Source: DASPXK01 sp035637315 (GTDB taxonomy: Bacteria > Chloroflexota > UBA6077 > JACCZL01). From it: a DNA stretch of 39,457 bases. The number at the start of each line of letters is the position of its first letter. The first letter of the stretch is position 1. Shown piece by piece: positions 31,343-39,283 of this stretch. Made by a program: the position numbers and the translations under genes. The stretch covers positions 1 to 39,457 of the forward strand of contig DASPXK010000045.1 of NCBI GenBank assembly GCA_035637315.1, written 5' to 3'. The notes under the pieces are model-generated. The model searched no databases, was not told the origin of the DNA, and saw only the letters and a list, made by a program, of their open reading frames with translations.

Positions 31343-33541
31343 TCACGGGCGCACCCGGGCGGCCTCGAAATTCCGGCCGCGCAGGCTGGGGATGCGAACG
31401 AACGACAGCGCAATGGCGGCAGCCGCCACGAGCCAGGCGGCGGCGCTCACCCAGTTCGCCCAGGCGAGACCGCGGAACCGCACGCTGATGTCGTGGCTGC
31501 CTGGCGGTAGCCGAACCCCGACCAGCGCGTACGTCTGGTGAGCGAGCGGCACGTACGCCACCGCTTGCCCGTTCACCCGGACGTCGAGCAGGCTGGGATA
31601 GAACAGCACTGGCAACTGTGCCAGCCCGGCCTCCGGCGGAACCGAAATCGTACAGGTCGTCTCGAGGCTCTGGCGGACGCAGCGCCCCTGGGTTTGGGTC
31701 ACCGGCAGGGCGGTCTGCTCTAGGGCTGCCCCGCGGAGCGTGACGACCGCCGCACGCACCGCCAGCGCGCGGCGGTCGACCGAGGTCGGATCGACGTCCC
31801 GCATGTGGAACACCTTGTCCGAGACGACCTGGAGCCGCACCGGCCCTGCCCGCCCGGCCGAGCGCGGGCTGACTGCCCGCTCTAGGGAGACTTCCCACCG
31901 GAAGGGCCCCTCCGGGAGTTGAATCGACGTGATCCGCTCCCCCTCAAGCAGCGCCGACAACCGAATCGGGCCGCCGAAGATCCCGCCTGGCACCTCCCCT
32001 TTGACTTCGAGCGCGAGCGAAGAGGACGACGATCGGGCAAGCCCTCGGATGTCCACGATGTCGTCGAGCAGCAGCCAGCCGTCGACATCCACAAGCGGTA
32101 GCTCGACTCCGGCCACGATCTCCGCGCTGTCGAGCGACTTGCGCTGGACCAGATAGTCATTCTTCCCGAATCCGATGTCCGGCCGTTGGACGAGGCGGTC
32201 GATCACGACCGTGCTCGCCTCGACTGTGGGGAGATACGAGCTGACTGCCATCCCCAGGAGCAGCAGGCCGGCCGCTACGTGCAGGGCGCCAAGCTGCGCC
32301 CTGAAGAGGATAACGAGCGCGTAGGCGCTGAGCAGCGCCCCGGGCCACATCACCTGGGTGAGGATCCGATACGGATATTGGGTCACGCGCAGGAACCGTG
32401 GCAGGACGGACCAGAAGTCGAACGGCGACCAGGTCATGAAGAGCGCCACTACGAACAGCGCCAGCAGCGGTCGCGCGAAGCGGAGCGCCGCCCGACGCCA
32501 AAGCAGGGCCGGCTGGGTCACCAGGGTGTAGAACACCACGGCCCACCCGGCCAGCATCGGCCAGCCGACCGCGGGGTGCAGATGGGGCGCGGCCGCATGG
32601 CCCGGCTGCGGCTCCGGCGCTACCGACACGGGGGAGAGCAGGGCCGGCAGCGGCGTGTACCAATTCAACGTATAGGGATTGTTCAGACCGGTCCGGACCT
32701 GCACGTTGTCGGTTAGGACGACCGGCGCGAGGAAGTAGAGGGCCAGCAGGCAGCCGAAGACGTAGGCGGCCCCGGACCTCATGAGCCTGGCGAGGGTCTT
32801 CCGCGGACGCCCGCCGAGGAGAAGGAGCCACAGGCCGACGAACAGCGTGCCGTAGACCCAAGTGATAGTGTGGGTGGTCGCCAGCGCGAACCAGGCCACG
32901 GCGGCCGGGACGAGTCGGCCGAGCCCCGGCTTGGCGTAACAGCGTGCGCTGGAGTAGACGACGGCCGGCATCAAGCCCTGAGCGACCACCTCCGGGAAGG
33001 CCCCCCGAGCGTGGATGTTGTTCATGAAGTACGGGGCGGCCATGTAGATCGCGCCGGCCAGTAGGGCGGCCGGGCGCGAGCCGCTCAACCACGCGGTGAG
33101 CCGGTAGGTGAAGAAGCCGGCCATGATCAGCGCAAGCCAGAGGCCGAGCTTGAGCGCCAGGTACGGGTTGGTCGGCGTGAGCCAGCGGTACACGATCGCG
33201 GCGAACGTGTACGGCAGCGGCGAGTAGAACTGGTATTCCGGATATTGCCAGCCGTTGTGCTGCCAGGGAGCGACACGGAGTGGAAACTGGCCCTCGTCGA
33301 GCGCCATCCGCGCCTGGACGATCGTCACCACGTGCGGGACGAAGTCCTCCGTCGGGACGATTCCATCGGCGGCCAGCGGCGCCAGCAGCGCGTGCGCCAG
33401 GAGCGCATAGAGCAAGACGGCCAGCATCGTGTCTCGTCGGGCGCCGAGCCACGAGAGTGGCGGCGGCCCCCCGATCCTAATTGAGCCGCGCAAGTCGAAG
33501 CGATCCCGATCGAGCCTGCCGGTCGACGTTCCGCGCGTCAT
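31343..33541 (-). CDS. Large PTPS-related/YfhO-like membrane protein, paralogue 2
   Basis: 732 aa with the same architecture as the gene at 25274. Matching stretches are DFVPHVVTIVQARMALDEGQ, WQHNGWQYPEYQFYSPLPYT, IHARGAFPEVVAQG and LATTHTITWVYGT, then the extracellular beta-rich part and a C-terminal span. The ATG (33541) overlaps the epimerase TGA as ATGA, so it is the second gene of the heptose operon. The longer upstream frame (to 33928) lies inside the epimerase gene and is not used. Predicted role in assembly or export of the heptose-containing glycan is inferred from the operon. Confidence 0.82.
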   Translation of the reverse strand: MTRGTSTGRLDRDRFDLRGSIRIGGPPPLSWLGARRDTMLAVLLYALLAHALLAPLAADGIVPTEDFVPHVVTIVQARMALDEGQFPLRVAPWQHNGWQYPEYQFYSPLPYTFAAIVYRWLTPTNPYLALKLGLWLALIMAGFFTYRLTAWLSGSRPAALLAGAIYMAAPYFMNNIHARGAFPEVVAQGLMPAVVYSSARCYAKPGLGRLVPAAVAWFALATTHTITWVYGTLFVGLWLLLLGGRPRKTLARLMRSGAAYVFGCLLALYFLAPVVLTDNVQVRTGLNNPYTLNWYTPLPALLSPVSVAPEPQPGHAAAPHLHPAVGWPMLAGWAVVFYTLVTQPALLWRRAALRFARPLLALFVVALFMTWSPFDFWSVLPRFLRVTQYPYRILTQVMWPGALLSAYALVILFRAQLGALHVAAGLLLLGMAVSSYLPTVEASTVVIDRLVQRPDIGFGKNDYLVQRKSLDSAEIVAGVELPLVDVDGWLLLDDIVDIRGLARSSSSSLALEVKGEVPGGIFGGPIRLSALLEGERITSIQLPEGPFRWEVSLERAVSPRSAGRAGPVRLQVVSDKVFHMRDVDPTSVDRRALAVRAAVVTLRGAALEQTALPVTQTQGRCVRQSLETTCTISVPPEAGLAQLPVLFYPSLLDVRVNGQAVAYVPLAHQTYALVGVRLPPGSHDISVRFRGLAWANWVSAAAWLVAAAAIALSFVRIPSLRGRNFEAARVRP

Positions 33542-34563
33542 CGGCGATGTTCCAGCAGCCAGGGATTCGCCTGGATGTAGCGTAGCGTTCGCATGACGGA
33601 CTCGCGAATACTCAGCCTCGGCGCCCAACCGAGGGCCCGGATCCGCCGGCAGTCCAGGAGGATGAAGGGGCTGTCGCCGACCCAGCCGCGCTCGCCGCCG
33701 GTGTACCGTCTCTCGGGCGAGAGGCCCAGCCCGGCGCAGATCCAGTCGAGCGAGTCGTCGACTGTGCATGAATCGTGGGTGCCCAGGTTGAAGATCGCGA
33801 TCGGCTCGTCGACGCACTCGACGGCCAGGAGGATCGCGGCCACGCAGTCGCCGACGTACAGATAGGACTTGCGCTGGCGGCCGTTCCCGAGCACCTCGAT
33901 GGTCCGAGGGTCGGCCCGGAGCTTGCAAAAGAAGTCCAAGACGTGGCCGTGACTGTACCGTTCGCCGAGGATCGACACGAAGCGGAAGATCAGCCCCTGG
34001 ATCCCGAAGCTCGTGCTGTACGCGGTGATGAGCCCCTCGGCGGCCACCTTCGACGCGCCGTACAGCGAGGTCTGGACCGGGAACTGGCAGTCCTCCGGCG
34101 TCGGAAAGAGGTCCGGCTCGCCGTAGACCGAGCCGGTGGAGGCGAAGGCGATCCGGCGGACGTCGGCCATCCGCATCGCCTCGAGCACCTCTTGTGTCGC
34201 GATTGTATTCTGCTCGAGATCCCGACGAGGGTGGTCGGTCCCGTGACGGACGTCGGCGTTGGCGGCGAGGTGGCAGACCAGGTCCTGGCCGCGCATGGCG
34301 TCGAGCAGCGGCGCCGCGGCGAGCAGCTCGCCGCGGACCAGCCGGAACGCCCGGTGACGACTGGCCTGCTCGAGGAACTCGGGACGCCCGGTCGAGAAGT
34401 TGTCGTACCCGGTCACCTGGTGCCCGCGCGCCAGGAGGGCGTCGACCAGATGGCTACCGATGAACCCGGCGGCACCGGTCACGAGCACGCGCAGCGGCTG
34501 GTTCGGGCGTGTCGGCATTGGCTCCGAGCCGCTCGCGGCCCCTGCCGCGTCGTCCGCGTCCAT
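33538..34563 (-). CDS. NAD-dependent sugar epimerase/dehydratase
   Basis: 341 aa extended SDR. NAD motif GAAGFIG (30-36), STGSVYGEP (142-150) and catalytic YGASK (Y168, K172) are present. The QNTIATQEVLEA and GNGRQRKSYLYVGD segments are typical of UDP-glucose 4-epimerase-like enzymes. I chose ATG 34563 because GGGAGG lies 5 bases upstream; an earlier start at 34671 would add an unrelated tail. It is the first gene of the heptose operon, so it may epimerise the nucleotide-heptose or a partner sugar of the same glycan. Confidence 0.85.
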   Translation of the reverse strand: MDADDAAGAASGSEPMPTRPNQPLRVLVTGAAGFIGSHLVDALLARGHQVTGYDNFSTGRPEFLEQASRHRAFRLVRGELLAAAPLLDAMRGQDLVCHLAANADVRHGTDHPRRDLEQNTIATQEVLEAMRMADVRRIAFASTGSVYGEPDLFPTPEDCQFPVQTSLYGASKVAAEGLITAYSTSFGIQGLIFRFVSILGERYSHGHVLDFFCKLRADPRTIEVLGNGRQRKSYLYVGDCVAAILLAVECVDEPIAIFNLGTHDSCTVDDSLDWICAGLGLSPERRYTGGERGWVGDSPFILLDCRRIRALGWAPRLSIRESVMRTLRYIQANPWLLEHRR

Positions 34564-34782
34564 GACACCTCCCAGGCGCTCCCTCTCGCCGCCGGACACT
34601 CGGCGACCGGGGATCATCGCAAGATCGGAGCCGGGCCGGGAGTCGTAACGGATCTTCAAGCGCAGCGTCAAGCGCGCGACGCGAAACCGGGGGACCAGCC
34701 ACTTGCCTCGGGACAGCGAGAGGCTGTACAGATATGTCTCGCCAATTCCCTCCGATCAACCTCGCTCCGGGCGTGCTCTCAC

Positions 34783-35499
34783 GTGTCCAAGCTGCCGTAT
34801 CTAAGCGTCGTCCTGCCTGCCTACAACGAGGCCGGCTCGATCCGCGCCACGTTGGAAGCGATGCGGACGTTCTTGGACGAGCAGGGGTACGGGTACGAGA
34901 TCATCGTGGCCGCCGACGGCGACGACGCCACGCCGGACATGGTGCGCGAGCTCGCCCGGGCGTGGCCCTGCCTCCGGCTCAGCGCCGCGCGCGGGCGCCA
35001 CGGCAAGGGGCGGGGCCTCCGACGCGGGGTCGCGCTTGCGCGGGGCGAGATCATCGGCTTTCTGGACGCCGACTACAAAACGGCGATCGACGAGGTGGTG
35101 GAGCTCCTGCCCTGGCTATGCGGCGGGTACGACATCGCGATCGGGTCGCGCAGAATGGCGGGCTCGCGGATCGACGTCAAGCAGCCCTGGTACCGCCGGA
35201 TCGGCTCCCGCGCGTTCGCCGTCGGCATGCACACCATCGTCGGCCTACGCGACATCCGGGACACCCAGTGTGGGTTCAAGTTCTTTACCCGGCCAGCCGC
35301 GCTGGACATCTTCGGGCGCACCCGGATCGACGGCTACATGTGCGACGTGGAAATCCTCTGGCTCGCCGAGCGGCTCGGCTACCGGATCAAGGAGGTCGGG
35401 ATCCGCTGGCGCGACGACGGCGACACCCGCTCACAACTCGTTTGGAGCAACATCCGGAGTTCACTGGACCTGTTTCGGATTCGGTTCTGCCACTCCTAA
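34783..35499 (+). CDS. Glycosyltransferase family 2 (polyprenyl-phosphate sugar synthase-like)
   Basis: 238 aa GT-A fold. LSVVLPAYNEAGSI (7-20), DGDDATPDM, HGKGRGLRRG (73-82) and the metal-binding FLDADYKT (DAD at 95-97) resemble dolichol/polyprenyl-phosphate mannose synthases. The late RDTQCGFKFFTRPAA and GYMCDVEILWLAERLGY are also typical. There is no C-terminal membrane span. The start is GTG 34783, the first in-frame start before the fold, with a poor ribosome-binding site. It is divergent from the epimerase (219-base gap without clear promoter). It could make the lipid-linked sugar donor used by the membrane GT-C-like proteins nearby. Confidence 0.85.
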   Translation: MSKLPYLSVVLPAYNEAGSIRATLEAMRTFLDEQGYGYEIIVAADGDDATPDMVRELARAWPCLRLSAARGRHGKGRGLRRGVALARGEIIGFLDADYKTAIDEVVELLPWLCGGYDIAIGSRRMAGSRIDVKQPWYRRIGSRAFAVGMHTIVGLRDIRDTQCGFKFFTRPAALDIFGRTRIDGYMCDVEILWLAERLGYRIKEVGIRWRDDGDTRSQLVWSNIRSSLDLFRIRFCHS

Positions 35500-35566
35500 G
35501 TCGCCAAGTCCGCAAAATTAGGCAGGTGCCCGAGTACCCGCCGCGGCACCCACGAGCAGCGTGGCA

Positions 35567-35842
35567 TCAGGCTGTGAGCTGGAAAACCGCGAGACCGACG
35601 ACAACCAGAGTAACTCCGAGGACCCCCAGCAGCACCCGCGGGTCGTACCCCGGCGCCCCCCGCACCTCGCCGTCCGGCGCCACCTCCAGCGCAGCCCACT
35701 CTGCCCGAGTCAACCCATCGACGAACGCTGCCACGAACCGCACCGGATGATCGTCCGGGATCAACTCATCCAGCGTCGGCGTGAACAACCAGGTCTGCTC
35801 GCGGGTCAACGGGCGCAACGGCATCCGGCTCCATCTCGGCAC
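35567..35842 (-). pseudogene. IS1182-type transposase N-terminal remnant
   Basis: 91 codons. LRPLTREQTWLFTPTLDELI followed by PDDHPVRFVAAFVDGLTRAEW and APGYDPRVLLGV is the N-terminus of IS1182-family transposases. After LLGV the reading continues as LGVTLVVVGLAVFQLTA, a membrane-like tail that is not transposase, so the element is cut there. No catalytic DDE part and no inverted repeats are visible. It lies directly beside the right copy of the direct repeat. Confidence 0.7.
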
Positions 35843-35881
35843 GAAGCTCGGCCGTACCTTACCCTATCCAATACCCGGTTG

Positions 35882-36138
35882 AGTCTATCACCCCGCCCCC
35901 AGGTCCACGCGGCTAGGTCGAGCGCCGAGGGCGCGACGCCATACTGCGCTGTAGTCCCTTCGCCACGCGTCGTATCGTTGTCAGTTCTTGTAGGCATCGC
36001 TGATTCGGCGATGATGTGCCCTGGGGGACAGCGAGTGGACGAGGCAACCGGCCGCAAGCTGGCCACGCTGCGCGAAGAGCGCGACCATCTGGTTGCCGAA
36101 GCTGAAGCGCTCCGCCGGCGCGAGGGCGAACGGGCCGA
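35882..36138 (+). repeat. Direct repeat, right copy (257 bp)
   Basis: Same sequence as 24907-25165 with few changes. It contains the upstream region, GGGGGA ribosome-binding site and first about 35 codons of the sensor kinase, which continues intact beyond this copy. The two copies bound about 10.7 kb. With the transposase remnant it fills the 500-base gap 35500-36034. Confidence 0.9.
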
Positions 36139-37939
36139 GCTCGACGAGCTCGTCAGACGCCTCCTAGAACGCATGCAGCGTTCCTGGAACGCGGATGGCA
36201 TCATGCGGGCCGGAGTCGAAGAGGTCGCCACCGCCCTCGGCGCCGGCCGCTGTCGACTCCAGCTGCTGGAGGGCTCGCGTCTGGCCAAGCCGACGGTCGA
36301 GGTCGCCCAGGCCGATGCCGAGCCTCTGGACGACTCGCTTGTCCAGGCGCTCGGCGCCCAGGCACTCGAGGAGGGGCGAACCATCCGGTACCCCGAGCCG
36401 GATCGTTCCGGGCCCGGCCGCAAGGCGCCGGGGGACACACCGCCCCTCCTGGCCGCGCCGATCTTTCGGCAGGCTGAGCCCTGGGGTGCGCTCCTGGTGC
36501 AGGGGCCGGCAAACGCGACCTGGACTGACCACGACGTCGAGCGGCTCGAGAGCGTTGCGACCCAGGTTGGGATCGGAATCGGACGGGTCGGCTATCAGGA
36601 AGCGGCAGAGCGGCGTGCGGCTCGCCTGCTCGCGCTGCACGTCGTCTCGACCCGGGTCCTAGCCGAGAAGGACCCGAATCGGACCCTGGATCTGATCCTC
36701 GAGCAGCTAGCGCGCCTGCTCGACGCCGGGACCTCCAGCTTCCTGCTCTGGGACCCAAAGCGGCAAGTACTGCGGACACACCGCTCTTTCGACACGCTCG
36801 GCGTGCGCTTACCGACCGAGGTCCGGCCAGATGAGGGGATCGCCGGCCAGGTCTTCAGGACCGGTCGGGCCGCGGTGGTCTCCGACTATCAGCACTGGGA
36901 GCACGCCATCCAGGTCAGCCGAGACGAGAAGATGGTCGCGGCCGTCGGCGTGCCGCTCAGGCGAGGCGGCGAGATCGTCGGGATTCTGATCGTCCGAAGC
37001 TACGACCCGAACCGCCGTTTCACTGAAGAGGACGAACAGTTGGCGTCGCTTTTCGCCGCCCAGGCCGAGGTGACCCTGGAACGGACGGGTCTTCTGAGCG
37101 AGATGGCGCGCCGCGCAGAGCGTTTGGAGGCACTGTACGAGGCGGCCGAGCTGATCAGCTCGAGCTTGGACACGCAGCAGGTGCTCAACTCGGTCGTTCG
37201 CTCGGCCTGCACTCTCCTGAATATGTCGCACGCCCGCCTGTGGGTCGTGAGCGAGAACGGCAGGCACCTGCACATGGTAGCGGCGTTCGAGGTCGGCGAG
37301 CCGGTGGGCGGCCCGACAGATCTTCCGATCGACGGCAGCTTGCTCGGCTCGGTCCTCAAAGGCTGGGAGCCGTTTCAGACATCGGACGTGGCCGACGACC
37401 CGCTCTTCTACGACCGCGACTGGGCCCGCGGCGAGGGATTCCACTGCTTCCTGGCGGTCCCGCTCCGGGTCCGTGAGCGGCCGTACGGCGCGATCTCGAT
37501 GTTCTCGCGTGAGGTCCGCGCGTTTGAAGCCGACGAGCTGGCCCTGCTGAGCGCGCTGGGCCAACAGGCCACCACGGCCGTCGAGAACGCGCGACTCTAC
37601 CGTGAGGCGGTGACGCAGCGCAACCAGCTGGACGCGGTCCTGGCGAGCATGAACGACGGCGTCGTGATCCTGAACGCCGACGGCAGCGTGGCACTCGTAA
37701 ACCCGGCCGCCCGACAGTTTCTGACCGCCGCGCAAGAAAAGGGGGGCGTCGTGGACGAGCAGAAGGCGACCCTGCTGCTGGGGGTACCCGATGCGGACAA
37801 TCCGACAGTGGCCCGCTCGGTCACGATCGGCGAGCAGGTGCTCAGCGTTACGGTCAGTCCGGTTTACAGCTACGACGGCGAGTACCTCGGCCAGGTAGCC
37901 GTGCAGCGTGACGTCACCGAGCGCGCGCGGATCAGATGA
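36035..37939 (+). CDS. GAF-GAF-GAF-PAS sensor part of a hybrid histidine kinase
   Basis: 634 aa. Residues 1-45 form a coiled coil (LATLREERDHLVAEAEALRR). Three GAF-like domains follow at roughly 45-185, 200-345 and 365-520; examples are PDEGIAGQVFRTGRAAVVSD and AVGVPLRRGGEIVGILIV. A PAS domain is at about 525-630 (LDAVLASMNDGVVILNADGSVALVNPAA, then VSPVYSYDGEYLGQVAVQRDVTE). The start is GTG 36035 with GGGGGA 6 bases upstream; ATG 36011 is in frame but has no ribosome-binding site. The stop TGA overlaps the ATG of the kinase-core fragment (ATGA). This is either a frameshift or translational coupling. There is no membrane segment, so cytoplasmic sensing is likely. Confidence 0.8.
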   Translation: MDEATGRKLATLREERDHLVAEAEALRRREGERAELDELVRRLLERMQRSWNADGIMRAGVEEVATALGAGRCRLQLLEGSRLAKPTVEVAQADAEPLDDSLVQALGAQALEEGRTIRYPEPDRSGPGRKAPGDTPPLLAAPIFRQAEPWGALLVQGPANATWTDHDVERLESVATQVGIGIGRVGYQEAAERRAARLLALHVVSTRVLAEKDPNRTLDLILEQLARLLDAGTSSFLLWDPKRQVLRTHRSFDTLGVRLPTEVRPDEGIAGQVFRTGRAAVVSDYQHWEHAIQVSRDEKMVAAVGVPLRRGGEIVGILIVRSYDPNRRFTEEDEQLASLFAAQAEVTLERTGLLSEMARRAERLEALYEAAELISSSLDTQQVLNSVVRSACTLLNMSHARLWVVSENGRHLHMVAAFEVGEPVGGPTDLPIDGSLLGSVLKGWEPFQTSDVADDPLFYDRDWARGEGFHCFLAVPLRVRERPYGAISMFSREVRAFEADELALLSALGQQATTAVENARLYREAVTQRNQLDAVLASMNDGVVILNADGSVALVNPAARQFLTAAQEKGGVVDEQKATLLLGVPDADNPTVARSVTIGEQVLSVTVSPVYSYDGEYLGQVAVQRDVTERARIR

Positions 37940-38274
37940 AGAGCGAGTTCATCTCGCCCGTCTCCCACGAGCTCCGCACGCCATTAACGTCGATCAAAGG
38001 CTACGTTGACCTGGTCCTGGACCGAGAAGCGGGCGCGATCAACGACACACAGCAGGAATTCCTGCAGGTCGTGCGCGCCAACAGCGACCGGCTGATCGCC
38101 CTCATAGACGATCCGCTTGACCTGTCTCGAATCGAGGCCGGCCGAGTGACCCTGAACCGGATCTCGGTCGATCTGGCGGCCCTGGTCCACGAGGCGACCG
38201 TTTCGATGCGGACCCAGCTCGAGGCGAAAGGGCAGCCCGTCCAAGTCGACGTGCCGGCCGAGCTGCCCGTCTGA
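37936..38274 (+). pseudogene. HisKA dimerisation domain fragment of the hybrid kinase
   Basis: 112 codons starting MKSEFISPVSHELRTPLTSI, with the phospho-acceptor His at residue 11 (H-box intact), then SRIEAGRV and a stop TGA at 38272-38274. The same frame continues after the stop as VDRDRILQVLSNLLSNACKYTP, the N-box of the ATPase domain. The TGA is therefore a nonsense change, at a place where relatives usually have Trp or another residue. It is shifted by -1 relative to the sensor part. Confidence 0.78.
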
Positions 38275-38757
38275 GTTGATCGCGACCGCATCCTTCAGGT
38301 CCTGTCGAACCTCCTCTCCAACGCCTGCAAGTACACCCCGCGAGGCGGACCGCTCTGGCGTTCGCGCCCGACTCCTGGAGAATGGCGAGGCGCTGGTCGA
38401 GGTCTGGGACAAGGGCGCGGGAATGTCGCCGACGGACCGCGAACAGCTCTTCACCCGGTTCTACCGGGCCGACAGCTCAGCGACGCGCAAGGCCGGTGGG
38501 ACCGGGCTCGGGTTGGCCATCACCAAGAGCATCTTCGAGATGCACGGCGGTCGAATCTGGGTCGAGAGCCAGCTCGGGCGCGGGAGCTGCTTCGGCTTCA
38601 GCCTGCCAGTGCCCACCGCGACCATTCCAGATAGCTTTCGGCAGGACGAGCCGCCAGTTGCCTCTCGCGGCGCCCGCATCCTGGTGGTCGACGACGAACG
38701 CGACATCGCCGACCTGATTCGACTTCGTCTCGAGCGACACGGCTTCCACGTGCCCCG
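38275..38757 (+). pseudogene. HATPase domain and broken first receiver domain
   Basis: After the nonsense codon the N-box reads in the HisKA frame to about 38345. A second frameshift then moves reading to VRARLLENGEALVEV, WDKGAGMS (G1 box) and GGTGLGLAITKSIFEMHGG (G2 box). A receiver domain begins at GARILVVDDERDIADL but breaks at HGFHV (about 38754). The following sequence, in another frame, is the receiver's end (DEAFRLGDDDFLAKPLEEA). About 50 residues with the phospho-acceptor Asp are missing. Confidence 0.78.
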
Positions 38758-38822
38758 AGACGGACGAAGCGTTCCGGCTCGGGGACGACGATTTCCTCGC
38801 CAAGCCGCTCGAGGAAGCCGCG

Positions 38823-39257
38823 TTGTTGCGCACCCTGAACGCGGTCCTGTCCCGAGCTTCCAACGGGGATGGCCCGAAGCAGGTGCTGGTCGTGGACGAC
38901 GACGAGGCGCTGCTGCGCTTGCTCCGGGCCATCCTCCGTCCGCAGGCGTATCAGATGCTGACCGCCCGCGGCGGCGCCGAGGCGCTCGAGCTGACCCAGC
39001 AAAAATTTCCGGACTTGATCCTGCTCGATCTCCGCATGCCCGGCATGGATGGCTACGAGGTCCTGAAGCAGCTCAAGGCTTCCGCTCAGACCGCCGAAAT
39101 CCCCGTCATCGTCATGACGGCCAGCCAGTCGGATGCGCCGACGTTTCGCGACCGGGTCCTGGAGCTTGGCGCGGTCGAGTTCTTCAAGAAGCCGTTCCCA
39201 GTGTCCGAGCTGGTCGACGAAATATGGCCGAGCGCACACCCGCCGATGCGTAACTGA
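38823..39257 (+). CDS. Response-regulator receiver domain (C-terminal REC of the hybrid kinase)
   Basis: 144 aa from a TTG, of which the first 15 belong to the damaged preceding receiver. From residue 19 a complete REC domain follows: acidic pocket VVDDDE (D25-D27), phospho-acceptor D69 (LILLDLRMPGMDG), T99 (VIVMTAS) and K123 (FFKKPFP). In the intact ancestor it would be the second receiver of a GAF/PAS hybrid kinase. As a separate product it has no output domain. No dedicated ribosome-binding site is visible. Confidence 0.7.
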   Translation: MLRTLNAVLSRASNGDGPKQVLVVDDDEALLRLLRAILRPQAYQMLTARGGAEALELTQQKFPDLILLDLRMPGMDGYEVLKQLKASAQTAEIPVIVMTASQSDAPTFRDRVLELGAVEFFKKPFPVSELVDEIWPSAHPPMRN

Positions 39258-39261
39258 GGAA

Positions 39262-39282
39262 TACGCCGGCAGGGAGGGCGTA
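39262..39282. terminator. Short hairpin between convergent genes
   Basis: TACGCC (39262-39267) and GGCGTA (39277-39282) form a 6-bp stem with a 9-base loop between the receiver stop and the stop of the next minus-strand gene. No T-run follows, so termination is uncertain. Confidence 0.25.
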
Positions 39283-39283
39283 C

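Noticed and set aside
24907..36138. Direct repeats as transposon target-site duplications
   Set aside because: About 258 bp is far too long for a target duplication, and no transposon ends adjoin both copies.
38272..38274. In-frame TGA in the kinase as selenocysteine or a recoded codon
   Set aside because: There is no hairpin like a SECIS directly after it, the position is not Cys in relatives, and the gene has further lesions. UGA as a sense codon is excluded because intact genes here stop at TGA.
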